Source: Nitrobacter sp963807355 (GTDB lineage: Bacteria; Pseudomonadota; Alphaproteobacteria; Rhizobiales; Xanthobacteraceae). From it: 64,000 bases of DNA. Below, in pieces: positions 28,485 through 38,858 of the stretch. A program made the position numbers and the translations under genes. The DNA lies in assembly GCA_963807355.1 (NCBI GenBank), contig CAWEBX010000022.1, forward strand, positions 1 to 64,000, given 5' to 3'. The notes below the pieces were generated by a model. The model searched no databases and was not told the DNA's origin. It worked only from the letters and a program-made list of their open reading frames with translations. How positions within the stretch are numbered: position 1 is the first letter of the stretch; the number at the start of each line of letters is the position of its first letter.

Positions 28485-29855
28485 TCACAGCGTCCTTGCA
28501 TCCGGCCGGAAGCGCATCGTGAATTTGGCGCCACGGCCGGGCGCGTCTTCGACGGAGACACTCCCCTGGTGCGCTTCTACAATTTTTTCGACGATCGATA
28601 ATCCCAGGCCTGCGCCTCCGGCAGTGCGCGGGGATCGCCGCCAGAATCGCTGGAAAATTGATTCGCGATCCGCCAACGGCACGCCATCGCCATTGTCGAT
28701 GACGCTGATCGAGCCATCCGCGGTAACGATGATCTCGATGGTCGTTTCCTGGGGAGTGTGATGAAGAGCGTTCTCGACGAGATTTCGTGTTGCGCGCCGG
28801 ATCATCTCCGCGTTTCCTTTGACGAGAACGGGCTCATCGGCGCACATCAATTCAATGCTCTTTCCTTGCTTCAGAGCCAATGGCGCGATGAATTCCGCAA
28901 CTTCGACGCAAACCTCGTGAATATCCGCGACCGCATCCGGATCGACCACGGCTGTCTCGAGCTCCGTCGCGTCGAGCAACTGGCCAACAACACGGCTCAT
29001 GTTGTCAACGTCCCGTCCTAAGGCATGGCTTGCCCCTCCATGCGGTAGGGTTTCGATCCTCGTGCGAAGGATGGCAAGTGGCGTTCGTATCTCATGTGCT
29101 GCATTGGCAGCAAACTCGCGCTGAGCGAGGAAGCCATGCTCAAGCCGATCGAGGGCCTGATTGACGGCTTCCACGAGCGGCAGAATTTCGGGAGGCATGT
29201 CGTCGGTTGGTAAACGGACGTCAAGACGTGTGGGACTGATATGTCTCGCTCGGCTGGACGCGCGATGTAGCGGTCTAATCGCCAGACGGAAGATGATGAT
29301 GTCAGCAGCAAGCAGGAGAAGAAGAACTGGAACGATGATCCAGACAACCTGCCGGAGGAAGTTGACCAGGATATCGTCGACGACCACGTCGCTATGCGAC
29401 AGCTCTTCTGCAACTTGTATCCAGACTGGATGGTCGCCAATATCCTTGCGCGCGCTGGCACCGGCGATCGTTTTGGCTTCGCCCCGGGTCAGGGCGTTGT
29501 GCGGAATAATGCCGTTCGCGTTCAAATCGATGGTAAACAACGGATTCTTGCTGGAACTCGATGAGAAGATCACCGAACCCGTGTCGTCAATGATTGCATA
29601 TTTGTAGCGGCCATAGGCTTCCGAATACTGATCGCGTGCGCCATCAGGAAGGCTAAGCGACCATCCTCCCGCCGACGAAGGCTTTAGATTTCGGGCAAAC
29701 ATCTCGATTTGGGCCGTCATCTTGTTCAGCTGGAATTTGGCGACGTCCGTTGCCAGCGACCAGTGCAAGATGGACCGCAATACAAGCGCTGCAATGATGA
29801 TCGCGACAACATGAAGGACGACAATGCGGGACAGGATTGATCTTCGCAGCGGCAC
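28485..29855 (-). CDS. Two-component sensor histidine kinase next to metal efflux genes
   Basis: This inner-membrane kinase of 456 residues starts at GTG 29855 immediately after the regulator's stop. A first helix (VVLHVVAIIIAALVLRSIL), a periplasmic loop of about 140 residues and a second helix (VWIIVPVLLLLLAADIIIF) lead to HAMP. The phospho-His lies in EFAANAAHEIRTPLAILRTR. ATP-binding motifs are NLVENALHHT, VIDNGDGVPLADRESIFQRF and GGAGLGLSIVEKIVEAH. It is of the QseC/TctE/CusS class and intact. Position, divergent from the CzcBAC-like genes, suggests it senses metal ions. Confidence 0.9.
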   Translation of the reverse strand: MPLRRSILSRIVVLHVVAIIIAALVLRSILHWSLATDVAKFQLNKMTAQIEMFARNLKPSSAGGWSLSLPDGARDQYSEAYGRYKYAIIDDTGSVIFSSSSSKNPLFTIDLNANGIIPHNALTRGEAKTIAGASARKDIGDHPVWIQVAEELSHSDVVVDDILVNFLRQVVWIIVPVLLLLLAADIIIFRLAIRPLHRASSRARHISPTRLDVRLPTDDMPPEILPLVEAVNQALDRLEHGFLAQREFAANAAHEIRTPLAILRTRIETLPHGGASHALGRDVDNMSRVVGQLLDATELETAVVDPDAVADIHEVCVEVAEFIAPLALKQGKSIELMCADEPVLVKGNAEMIRRATRNLVENALHHTPQETTIEIIVTADGSISVIDNGDGVPLADRESIFQRFWRRSPRTAGGAGLGLSIVEKIVEAHQGSVSVEDAPGRGAKFTMRFRPDARTL

Positions 29856-30530
29856 CTAGTCGCTCTCCATCATCACATAGCCGACGCCGCGAATGGTGCT
29901 GATCTTGACCTTTGCACCAATGTCCAGGAGCTGTTTGCGCAGACGATGTACATAAACCTCGACGGCATTGGAGGCGACATCTCCGGTCAGGCCGAAGATC
30001 TGATCTTCGAGAAGCTTCTTGGAAACGACGTTGCCCTTGCGGCGCAAAAGCAACTCAAGCACCGCGATCTCTCGGGCGGATAGGTTCTGAGGCTTCATGT
30101 CGACAAAAGCTTGCCGGCCTTCGCTGTCGAAGGTCACGTTAGCAAGCCGCAATGAGCTGCCAAGCAACTGCCCCGGCCGCCTGAGCAGCGCTTCGAGCCG
30201 CGCCACCAGCTCGTCAAAGGAAAAAGGTTTGACAAGATAGTCGTCTGCTCCGCTTCGGAGCCCGCTGACTCGATCCTCCACGCCCCCACGTGCCGTGAGT
30301 ATAAGGACAGGGATCGGATCCTTGCGGTGCCGCAGTTCACGCAGGATCGAAAGTCCATCGCCATCGGGCAGACCGAGATCCAGGATCAATGCCGCGTAAC
30401 GATTGGTTTCCAGTGCGCTGGAGGCATCGGCGACATTGGTGAGAAGATCGACCCCGTACCCGGCCGCCTGCATTCCCTTCGCCAGAAGGTCGGCCAGTTC
30501 TTCGCTGTCCTCGACGACCAAGATTCTCAT
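29856..30530 (-). CDS. OmpR-family response regulator next to metal efflux genes
   Basis: The 224-residue regulator has a receiver with VVEDSEELADLL, phospho-Asp in LILDLGLPDGDGL, TARGG and DYLVKPFSFDEL. A winged-helix output domain follows (LSAREIAVLELLLRRKGNVV, NAVEVYVHRLRKQL, TIRGVGYVM). It is of the QseB/TctD/CusR class. Kinase and regulator touch without a gap. The divergent intergenic region holds two pairs of TGTAAG repeats 11 bases apart, the layout expected for such a regulator. Confidence 0.92.
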   Translation of the reverse strand: MRILVVEDSEELADLLAKGMQAAGYGVDLLTNVADASSALETNRYAALILDLGLPDGDGLSILRELRHRKDPIPVLILTARGGVEDRVSGLRSGADDYLVKPFSFDELVARLEALLRRPGQLLGSSLRLANVTFDSEGRQAFVDMKPQNLSAREIAVLELLLRRKGNVVSKKLLEDQIFGLTGDVASNAVEVYVHRLRKQLLDIGAKVKISTIRGVGYVMMESD

Positions 30531-30620
30531 GGGCGCGAACGCTCCCTTGCCCCTTCTGCTGCCGTGACTTGCAGGGGGCGAGCGGGTACTGGTGTCTTTC
30601 CGGCCGCGCTGAAGCCCGAC

Positions 30621-30671
30621 TGTAAGCTCTGTGTAAGCGTCATCATATTGCCGTTGTAAGGCTGCCGTAAG
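30621..30671. promoter_or_regulatory. Paired TGTAAG direct repeats between regulator and metal efflux operon
   Basis: Half-sites TGTAAG at 30621 and 30632, then TGTAAG at 30655 and CGTAAG at 30666, form two direct-repeat pairs with 11-base periodicity and 23 bases between pairs. OmpR/PmrA-type dimers bind such repeats, so this is a likely autoregulatory and efflux-operon operator. Confidence 0.6.
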
Positions 30672-30831
30672 ATGTTAAATCTATATTATATACGGTCGCG
30701 TGATGAGGATTCATCGCCCTCATCGGCGACAAGCGCTGGGACAGGCAAGGCCTTGGGCCAGCATAAAAATCATTGGTTTTTGAGGGGACAGGCTTGCCTC
30801 ACCAATCGGCGGGGCAAGGGGATACGGGATC

Positions 30832-32088
30832 ATGCGTAGTCTGGCGTCACTCTGGCGTGCGATGACAATCCCTCGGATTGTCATCGGTCTCACGATCGCA
30901 TTGGCCCTTGTCGGGACGGCTGCAACCGTCCTGAGAGTCGATCGCGGCAGCGCCGCCCGCAATTCAGTGCTGGACAGCGAAATCAAAGGGTCTGACGGAA
31001 AGCTGCGTTTGACGGCATCGCAATGGGACACCGTGTCGGTGCAGCCGGTCGAGGAACACGTGTTCCGTTCCGAATTCCGTACCGAGGGGAAGATCGCGCT
31101 CGATCAGAACCTGTCGACCCGCATCTTCGCACCCTATGCGGGCCGGGTGACAGAATTGATGGTCGCGTCCGGCGATCACGTCGAGAAAGGCCAGCTTCTT
31201 TTTGTGATCGCGGCGGCCGATTCTGTGGATGCCCAAAAAGATTTCGTCGTCGCCCTGACCACCCGGAACAAGGCAGTTTCCCAGGTCAACCTCGCGCAGA
31301 TCGTCGAGCGAAGAATGTCGAGCCTGGCGAAGGATAGGGCCGCGTCGCAGAGAGAATGGCAGGAAGCTCAGGCCAATCTCACTTCTTCGGAGAACGATTC
31401 CCGATCAGCAGAAGTTGCGCTTGAGGCCGCGCGCAACCGGTTGCGGCTCGTTGGGAAAACCGACGCGGAGATTGAAGCGTTCGAGAAGACGGGCGCGCTC
31501 ACGCCCGACGCTCCCGTATACGCGCCGCTGGCCGGAACCGTTCTGCAACGCAAGGTCGGGATGGGACAGTATGTCAATGCGGGGGCAAGCGAGAGCGATC
31601 CGGTGTTCCTGATCGGAGACACGTCGAAAGTCTGGATCGTGGCCTATGTTCGCGAGACCGATGTTGCCAAGGTGCAGATCGGCGAACGCCTGATGTTCAA
31701 GGTCCTGACGCAGCCCGACCGTATGTTTGAGACCCGGATCGACTACGTCGCACCGGGAATCGACCCGGACAATAGGCGGCTTCTGGTCCGCGCCACCGTC
31801 GATAACGCGGACGGACTGCTCAAACCCGAGATGTTTGCGAGCGTTACGATCGTTGACAGCGACGGAGAGCTAATGCCGGCGGTGCCTCTTGAGTCAGTGA
31901 TCTATGAAGGAAGCAATGCGCATGTCTGGGTCGTTGGTGACGATCAAGGCGTCGAATTGCGTCAGATCAAGTTAGGTCAATCAAGCGCTCGGCTGATCCA
32001 GGTGCTGGATGGGCTCCGTCCGGGCGAAAAAATCGTCACCCGCGGCAGTCTGTTCATCGACCGGATGGCAGTCGCCAAACAGACCTGA
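30832..32088 (+). CDS. RND efflux membrane fusion protein (CzcB/CusB-like)
   Basis: This periplasmic adaptor of 418 residues links a CzcA-type pump to its outer-membrane channel. It has an N-terminal anchor (VIGLTIALALVGTAATVL), a barrel-sandwich half (TRIFAPYAGRVTELMVASGD), a coiled-coil hairpin with many Ala/Glu/Arg, the second half (APLAGTVLQRKVGMGQYVNA) and beta-barrel WIVAYVRETDVAKVQIGE. It ends with LDGLRPGEKIVTRGSLFIDR. It lies 18 bases before the permease. It is intact and the first gene of the operon driven from the region with TGTAAG repeats. Confidence 0.9.
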   Translation: MRSLASLWRAMTIPRIVIGLTIALALVGTAATVLRVDRGSAARNSVLDSEIKGSDGKLRLTASQWDTVSVQPVEEHVFRSEFRTEGKIALDQNLSTRIFAPYAGRVTELMVASGDHVEKGQLLFVIAAADSVDAQKDFVVALTTRNKAVSQVNLAQIVERRMSSLAKDRAASQREWQEAQANLTSSENDSRSAEVALEAARNRLRLVGKTDAEIEAFEKTGALTPDAPVYAPLAGTVLQRKVGMGQYVNAGASESDPVFLIGDTSKVWIVAYVRETDVAKVQIGERLMFKVLTQPDRMFETRIDYVAPGIDPDNRRLLVRATVDNADGLLKPEMFASVTIVDSDGELMPAVPLESVIYEGSNAHVWVVGDDQGVELRQIKLGQSSARLIQVLDGLRPGEKIVTRGSLFIDRMAVAKQT

Positions 32089-32106
32089 CGAACACGGTAG
32101 CTCGTC

Positions 32107-35100
32107 ATGATCAATCCGATCATCGCGTTTGCATTGAAGCAGCGCGTTCTGATCCTGGTCCTCTTCATTATGACCCTGGCCGGCGGGATCGCCGCGTTCA
32201 GGGTCCTGAATATCGAAGCCTATCCCGATCCCGTTCCGCCTATGGTGGACGTCATCACTCAGAGCGCCGGACTTTCGGCCGAAGAGATCGAACGTTACAT
32301 CACGATTCCGATCGAGACGCAGCTGTCCGGTGTGCCGAACCTCCGGGTAATGAGAACCATTTCTCTTTACGGACTGTCGGACGTCAAACTGCAGTTCACC
32401 TATGCCTATACCTACGATGAGGCGCTCCAGCAGGTTCTCAACCGTTTGGCGCAGCTCTCCGGATTGCCGGATGGCGCTCAGCCCACCATCAGTCCCGTCA
32501 GTCCCGTCGGCGAAATTTATCGTTACAGGCTAGTCGGCCCGCCCGGCTATAGCGTGCTCGATCTGAAGACTCTTCAGGATTGGGTTCTGCAACGCCGCTT
32601 TCGCGCCGTGCCCGGGATCGTGGATGTCATTGGCTGGGGGGGAAAACCAAGACATTTGAACTGCAGGTCGACCTCGATAAGCTCGTCGCCTACAGGCTGA
32701 CCCTGCCGCAATTGCTGCAGACGCTGCGCGGAAGCAACCTGAATGTCGGCGGAAATATCGTCAATCTGGGCACGCAGTCGGCAGTTGTGCGGGGTGTCGG
32801 GCTGATACGGTCGAGCGATGACATCAACAATACCATGTTGACGCAAGCCGAAGGCAATCCTGTTCTGGTTCGAGACGTTGCGACGGTTATCATCGGGCAT
32901 CAGCCTCGCCTCGGCATTGCCGGCCAGGACAACGACGACGATATCGTCGAAGGCATCGTTCTGATGCGCCGCGGCCAGCAAAGCACTCCGACCATCGAGC
33001 GGTTGAAGGCCGAAGTCGAGCGTATCAATATCTCCGGGATTCTGCCGCCCGGCGTACGAATTGAGCGCATTTATGATCGTCAGGATCTCATCGACACCAC
33101 GACGCACACTGTCTTGCACAACATGACAGTCGGCATTCTGCTGATCTTTGTATTGCAGTGGGTGTTTCTCGGGAATCTTCGCAGCGCGTTGATCGTGGGC
33201 GCGACGATTCCGTTCGCGTTGTGCTTCGCCATCGGGATCATGATTCTGCGCGGCGAATCCGCCAACCTGCTATCGGTCGGCGCAATCGATTTCGGTTTGA
33301 TCGTCGATGCCACTGTGATCATGGTCGAACGAATATTCCGGGAACTTGGGCATAGCGGCGAAAAGACTTTGCCTGAGGACGACAACGCGTCCGGATTGCG
33401 CGGAAAGCTTCTCGCGATTTATATTGCGGGCATCAGCGTCAACCGCTCAATTCTGTTTGCGACCGGCATTATCATTGCGGGGTTCATTCCGCTTTTCACC
33501 ATGAGCGGCGTTGAAGGGCACATCTTTGGCCCCATGGCCAAGACTTACGCCTACGCCATCGCGGGAGGCCTGCTCGCAACCTTTACCGTGACACCGGCGC
33601 TCAGCGCACTTCTGCTGCCGGAGCACGTTCGGGAAACGGAAACATGGCTGGTGCGCACCCTTCACCGTTTCTACAGTCCGGCTTTGCGAGTCACTGTTGC
33701 GAACAGAAGGTTGACGGTCGCCGTGACGCTGGCGGTGTTCATTCTGGCGGGGATCGCGATACGATTTCTGGGGTTGGAGTTTCTTCCCAAGCTGGAGGAG
33801 GGCAATCTGTGGATACGCGCCACCATGCCGGCAACGATCTCCCTTCAGGAGGGGAATGGCTATGCCAACCGGATGCGCAAGCTGATCCGCAGCTTTCCCG
33901 AGGTAGATACGGTCGTGACACAGCATGGCCGCCCCGACGACGGCACGGACGCCGCCGGTTTTTTCAATGTCGAGTTCTTCACTCCGCTAAAGCCGGTCAG
34001 TCAGTGGCGTCATGGCGTGGACAAGGAAAAGCTGACCGAAGAAATCCAGGGGCGGCTTAAGATAGAATTTCCGGGAGTCGAATTCAATTTCTCGCAGTAT
34101 CTGCAGGACAATGTGGCCGAGCAGGTGTCGGGTGTTAAGGGCGAGAACTCGATCAAGGTGTTCGGCAATGATTTGCAGGAGCTGACGGACACAGCCGACA
34201 AGATCAAGGCCGTGCTCGAGAGGGTTCCGGGTGTGACAGACCTTGGCGTTTTCACGTCGCTTGGCCAGCCGACGATACAGATCGATATCGATCGTGAGCG
34301 TGCCGCACGCTATGGACTCTCGCCGGGTGATATCAATTCGATGATCCGGACGGCTGTCGGCGGAGAGTCAGCGGGCGACGTTTACGAGCACGGAAGTGAT
34401 CGCCATTTTCCGATCGTCGTGCGGCTGGCTCCCGAGTATCGTCAGAGCGCGGAAGCTATCAGCAAGCTGACGATCGGCGTATCAGGGGCTAAAGGAATAA
34501 CCCAGATCCCGTTGGGCGAGGTCGCGCACATCCAACTCGTCACCGGACCTTCGTATATTTACCGAGAACAACAGCAGCGTTACCTGCCGATCAAGTTCAG
34601 TGTTCGTGATCGCGATCTCGGTAGCACCATCAAGGAAGCTGAACAGCGAATTGCGCAGGACGTGCAATTGCCTGCCGGAAACCAGCTTCAATGGGTCGGC
34701 GAATTCCGCAACCTGCAGGAAGCGATCGCGCGTCTGGAGATTGTCGTGCCGCTCAGCCTTGGCGTTATCGGGCTGCTGCTATGGATCAATTTCACATCTA
34801 TACGGGACACGTTGCTGGCGTTGAGCGTCATTCCGATGGCAGTGATCGGTGGTGTCTTCGCGTTGTTCGCGACGGGCATTCCTTTCAGCGTCTCGGCCGC
34901 CATCGGCTTTATCGCACTGTTCGGCATCTCGGTGATGAACGGGATTCTGATCCTGTCGCAATACAATCAGCTCATCGAGTTCGGGCCTGCAGCGGATCGA
35001 TGCGATCATAAGAGCCGGAGAGGCTCAAATGCGCCCTGTCCTGATGACGTGCGTAATTGCGGGAATCGGCTTGCTGCCCGCCGCCATGTCGACCGGAATA

Positions 35101-35277
35101 GGATCGCAGGTGCAGAAGCCGCTGGCTGTCGTTGTGGTCGGCGGAATGATGGTGGCTCCACTTGTGATCCTCGTCGCGCTGCCAGCTCTCATCGCGCTGT
35201 TTTCCCAACGAAAAACGGTGGCGGCTGCTCCCGAAATCGGCGTTCGATCCGGCAGAATAGAAAGTCGTTTCGTGTGA
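32107..35277 (+). pseudogene. RND heavy-metal efflux permease (CzcA/CusA type), two frameshifts
   Basis: This inner-membrane proton-driven pump of the HME family runs about 1,055 codons. The start MINPIIAFALKQRVLILVLF and EAYPDPVPPMVDVITQSAGL are typical. TM4 has SVGAIDFGLIVDATVIMVE with the conserved Asp pair, and ALFGISVMNGILILSQYNQL lies near the end. The frame breaks at 32645 (GWGGKTKTFELQVDL is restored if A4 becomes A5) and at about 34988 before LQRIDAIIRAGEAQMRPVLM. The last codons overlap the GTG of the outer-membrane gene. Which metal is exported cannot be read. Confidence 0.85.
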
Positions 35278-36846
35278 AACCGTGGTTGAAGGGGCATCTC
35301 GTGCGGTCAAGCCAACAGAATGGATCGGTGGTTCATTCATCGAAAACAGGATGGGGGTTGGCGTTTTCCCGTGTGCGATGTTTCATCGTGGCGTTTTTGG
35401 CTGCTGCGCTGTCGGGCTGTGCGGTTGGACCTGACTTCAAACCTCAGGCGCCTCCGGAAACTTCCAAGTATTTGTCCGATCCCGCCGGAGATCGTGTGCC
35501 TGGACATCCGATCGTGCGCACCGCAGAGGTTCCTCCCCAATGGTGGGAGTTGTTTCGTTCGCCCGCGCTGAACCGAATTGTAGAGGATGGTATCACGCAC
35601 AATGCGGACCTCGCCGCTGCGGAGGCTGCGGTCAGGATGGCGCAAGCCAACGCGCTCGCCCAGCGCGGTTTGCTGTTTCCCAACGTGACGGGAGGCTTCA
35701 ATTCGTCGCGCCAGCAGGTGCCGGTCGATCTGCAGTCGCCCCTTGAGTCCAACGCCCACCTTTTGAAGTCTGCACACTGGCCAAGTGACCGTGTCGTACC
35801 TTGCCGATGTGTGGGGAGGGACGCGGCGTTTGGTCGAGTCAACGGATTCGCAGGCCGAGATGCGCGCATTCCAGCGCGAGGGAGTCTATCTGACATTGGC
35901 CAGCAACATCGCACTTGCGGCGATCGAAGAAGGCCGGGTACGGGGACAGATCGCGGCGACCCGTCGCGTCCTTGGTTTGCAGACCGAGGTTTTGAAGTTG
36001 CTGCGACGGCAACAGGAGCAGGGGCAGATTGCCCAGACTGATGTTGCGGCGCAAGAGACCTCGGTTGCGCAGACCCGGCTGTTGTTGCCGAATCTCGAGA
36101 AACAGCTCGCGCAACAGCGTCATTTGTTGTCATTCCTGACCGGTCGTTTGGCGAGTGACGCTCCAAAGGAAACATTCGATCTCGGGTCATTTCGAATGCC
36201 CCGCCGTCTGCCACTCAGTCTTCCGGCCGATCTCGTAAGACAGCGTCCTGATATTCAGGCTGCCGAAGCGAACCTTCATTCGACCAATGCAATGATCGGA
36301 GTGGCGATCGCCAATCGCCTTCCGCAGATAACCTTGATGGCAAGTGGCGGTGCCGCGGCTGCCAAATTTTCGCAATTGGCCACTCCAGGAGCGGCCCTCG
36401 GGATGATCGCTGGCAATGCTGCGCAGACCATTTTTGACGCAGGGACGTTGGCAAACAAGCAGCGTGCGGCGGAAGAGGAAACGAATCAGTCACTCGCTCA
36501 ATATCGCAGCGTTGTTCTCGCGGCTTTTCAGAACGTTGCGGATGTCTTGCGAGCCCTTCAGGCGGGCACGCGTGCGATCAGTGCGGCGACGGACGCGGAA
36601 CGATCGGCGACAGAGAGCATCACGTTAGTGCGTAAACAGGTCGATCAAGGACAAATCAGCGTGCCGCTTCTACTTGCCGCGCAGCAGGCGTATCTGCAGA
36701 CCTCCCTTGCGCGTCTCGATGCGCAGGCCGCACAACTGGCAAATACGGTCGCGCTGTTTCAAGCGCTTGGCGGTGGGTGGTGGAACCGAGACGGTCATAA
36801 GCAGGCAGACCTGGGTCATGGACCCATAAAACGGGATTCCGTTTGA
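35274..36846 (+). pseudogene. NodT-type outer-membrane efflux lipoprotein, one frameshift
   Basis: This TolC-like channel subunit completes the CBA efflux system. A GTG at 35274 overlaps the permease stop; GTG 35301 is an alternative. The lipobox FLAAALSGCAVGPDFK marks lipidation. QWWELFRSPALNRIVEDG is the first conserved helix. One shift near 35775 moves the reading to TVSYLADVWGGTRRLVESTD. Later come the barrel motif LPADLVRQRPDIQAAEANL and GQISVPLLLAAQQAYLQTSL. Joined length is about 520 residues. Confidence 0.82.
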
Positions 36847-37133
36847 AGTCATTGTAGGAGATGCGGGCCTACGGTGCCCAGGCCCGGATAGTCAGTGGCA
36901 ACGAATCACGGCCCTGTTCGAGTTAGCCGCGCCTTGTCGATTCGATCTGATCGGGTCCGAGTTCGTTCGAAAATTGAAGCCGGTGCCGGGGCGTTTCCTG
37001 TAAAATCTTACGCTTTCCGGCGGGGCGCCGCGCGATCGCTTGCCATCGCGCCGCCGCTCGGATTTTATGCCATATGTGATTGACGGGAACGCAGGCGGAA
37101 ATTATTGCCGTGCAATAAGCAAGGAGACAAGCG

Positions 37134-37736
37134 ATGACCGCGTTTCGGCACCTGACCCTGGCGGTTGCTGCTATGGGCAGCCTGATGCTCTCGGCCACGC
37201 TCGGTTTTGCGCAGCAGGTTACGCAGCAGGTCGACGGCGATCAGCCCGGTCTCGTTGCCGATGATTCGTTCCAGCTCGACCCGGAATTTCGCAAGCAGGT
37301 GGTGCTCTATCGCACGACCGAGCCGCCTGGCACCATCATTATCCAGACCGCAGAACGTCATCTTTATCTCATTCAGGGCAACGGCCGCGCAATTCGCTAC
37401 GGCATCGGCGTTGGCCGCGCGGGTTTTCAGTGGCAGGGTATTCTCAATATTTCGCGAAAGGCGGAATGGCCGGATTGGACCCCGCCTCCGGAAATGATCG
37501 CGCGCCAGCCCTACCTGCCGCGTTTCATGGCGGGCGGGCCCGGCAATCCGCTCGGAGCACGCGCGATGTATCTCGGCACGACGGTATATCGCATCCATGG
37601 CACCAACCGGCCCGATACCATCGGAACTGCGATCTCCTCGGGCTGCTTCCGTCTGGTCAACGCCGACGTTGTCGATCTCTATGGTCGCATTCCGGTCGGC
37701 ACGCGCGTGATCGTGCGGCAAAAACCCAGTCTCTAA
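37134..37736 (+). CDS. L,D-transpeptidase (ErfK/YbiS/YcfS/YnhG family)
   Basis: This exported 200-residue enzyme makes 3-3 peptidoglycan links or anchors proteins to the wall. After the signal peptide (LTLAVAAMGSLMLSATLGFA) comes the YkuD domain with IIIQTAERHLYLIQG, IGVGRAGFQWQG and the catalytic block YRIHGTNRP...ISSGCFRLVNADVVDLY, giving the His and Cys. AAGGAG precedes the ATG. The gene is intact. The 36847-37133 interval upstream holds no other feature I can support. Confidence 0.93.
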   Translation: MTAFRHLTLAVAAMGSLMLSATLGFAQQVTQQVDGDQPGLVADDSFQLDPEFRKQVVLYRTTEPPGTIIIQTAERHLYLIQGNGRAIRYGIGVGRAGFQWQGILNISRKAEWPDWTPPPEMIARQPYLPRFMAGGPGNPLGARAMYLGTTVYRIHGTNRPDTIGTAISSGCFRLVNADVVDLYGRIPVGTRVIVRQKPSL

Positions 37737-37790
37737 TCATCGTCACGTCATTTGCGCCGATACTTTCCGATATTGCGAGAGGGGCTATCC

Positions 37791-38828
37791 ATGCGGACAT
37801 TTCGAGGCGGCCTCCTGATAGGCCTCGCCATCGCCACCGCTATCGCGGTGATGGCGATTACCTATGAGCGCTACGATACCAAGACCCTGAAACGAACGCT
37901 CCGGCGCGACGCCGTGCTGTGCGGCGTCAACACCGGCCTGCCCGGGTTTTCGAATTCGGACGAGAAGGGCAACTGGTCAGGCTTCGACGTGGATTTCTGC
38001 CGCGCCGTGGCAGCCGCCATCTTCGACGATCCGGCGAAGGTGAAGTTGGTTCCGCTTGAGGCCGACGAACGGTTCAAGGAATTGCAAAGCCGCAAGGTCG
38101 ACATCCTCGCGCGCAACTCGACCTGGAGCATGTCGCGGGAAACCAATTACAACCTCTACTTCCCGGCGGTCGCATATTATGACGGCGAGGGCTTCATGGT
38201 CCGTACCTCGCGCAAGGCGGACTCAGCGCTCGATCTCGATAATACCAGGATTTGCGTACAGGATGGCACAACGACGCAGCTCAACCTCGCGGACTTTTTC
38301 AAAAGCAACAACCTGAAGTATGAGGAGATCAAGTTTGGTAAGCTGGAGGACATGCTAAGGGCCTATGACGAGGCCAAGTGCGATGTTCTGACCGCAGATG
38401 TTTCTCATCTCTATGCGTTGCGACTGCGGCTGACCAAGCCGAACGAGAGCTTCATCCTGCCCGATGTGATCTCGAAGGAGCCGTTGGCGCCTGTTGTTCG
38501 CCAGCGCGACGACGACTGGATGATGATCATCAAATGGACGCTCTATGCGATGATCAATGCCGAAGAACTCGGCATCACTTCGAAGAACATCGATGAGGCG
38601 ATGAAGTCGAAGAAGCCAGATGTGATGCGGCTGGTCGGTACCGATGGTCAGTATGGTGAGGGCCTCGGATTGACGAAGGACTGGGCGTCGCGCATCATCC
38701 GCCGCGTCGGAAACTACGGCGAAGTCTACGACCGCAATATCGGCAGTGATTCAAGGCTGAAGATTCCGCGCGGCCTGAACCAACTCTGGAACGCGGGCGG
38801 CATCATGTATGCTCCGCCGCTGCGGTAG
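37791..38828 (+). CDS. Amino-acid ABC transporter substrate-binding protein (AapJ/BztA-like)
   Basis: This periplasmic binding protein of about 345 residues belongs to the general L-amino-acid (Aap/Bzt) type. ATG 37791 has GAGAGGGG upstream. An N-terminal hydrophobic segment (LIGLAIATAIAVMAITY) precedes LRRDAVLCGVNTGLPGFSNS, WSGFDVDFCRAVAAAIF and DILARNSTWSMSRET, which are family hallmarks. DGTTTQLNLADFF and the Cys-containing YDEAKCDVLTADVSHLYALR follow. No permease or ATPase genes are adjacent, so it is an orphan here or serves a distant operon. Confidence 0.9.
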   Translation: MRTFRGGLLIGLAIATAIAVMAITYERYDTKTLKRTLRRDAVLCGVNTGLPGFSNSDEKGNWSGFDVDFCRAVAAAIFDDPAKVKLVPLEADERFKELQSRKVDILARNSTWSMSRETNYNLYFPAVAYYDGEGFMVRTSRKADSALDLDNTRICVQDGTTTQLNLADFFKSNNLKYEEIKFGKLEDMLRAYDEAKCDVLTADVSHLYALRLRLTKPNESFILPDVISKEPLAPVVRQRDDDWMMIIKWTLYAMINAEELGITSKNIDEAMKSKKPDVMRLVGTDGQYGEGLGLTKDWASRIIRRVGNYGEVYDRNIGSDSRLKIPRGLNQLWNAGGIMYAPPLR

Positions 38829-38858
38829 TCTCGCAGGCCACTGAGGCGGCTGCGACGC

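Noticed and set aside
32580..36041. A single 1,153-codon plus-strand frame spanning pump and outer-membrane genes
   Set aside because: It reads the permease correctly only from about 32645 to 34985, then noise, then the lipoprotein start. It results from frameshifts, not a fusion gene.
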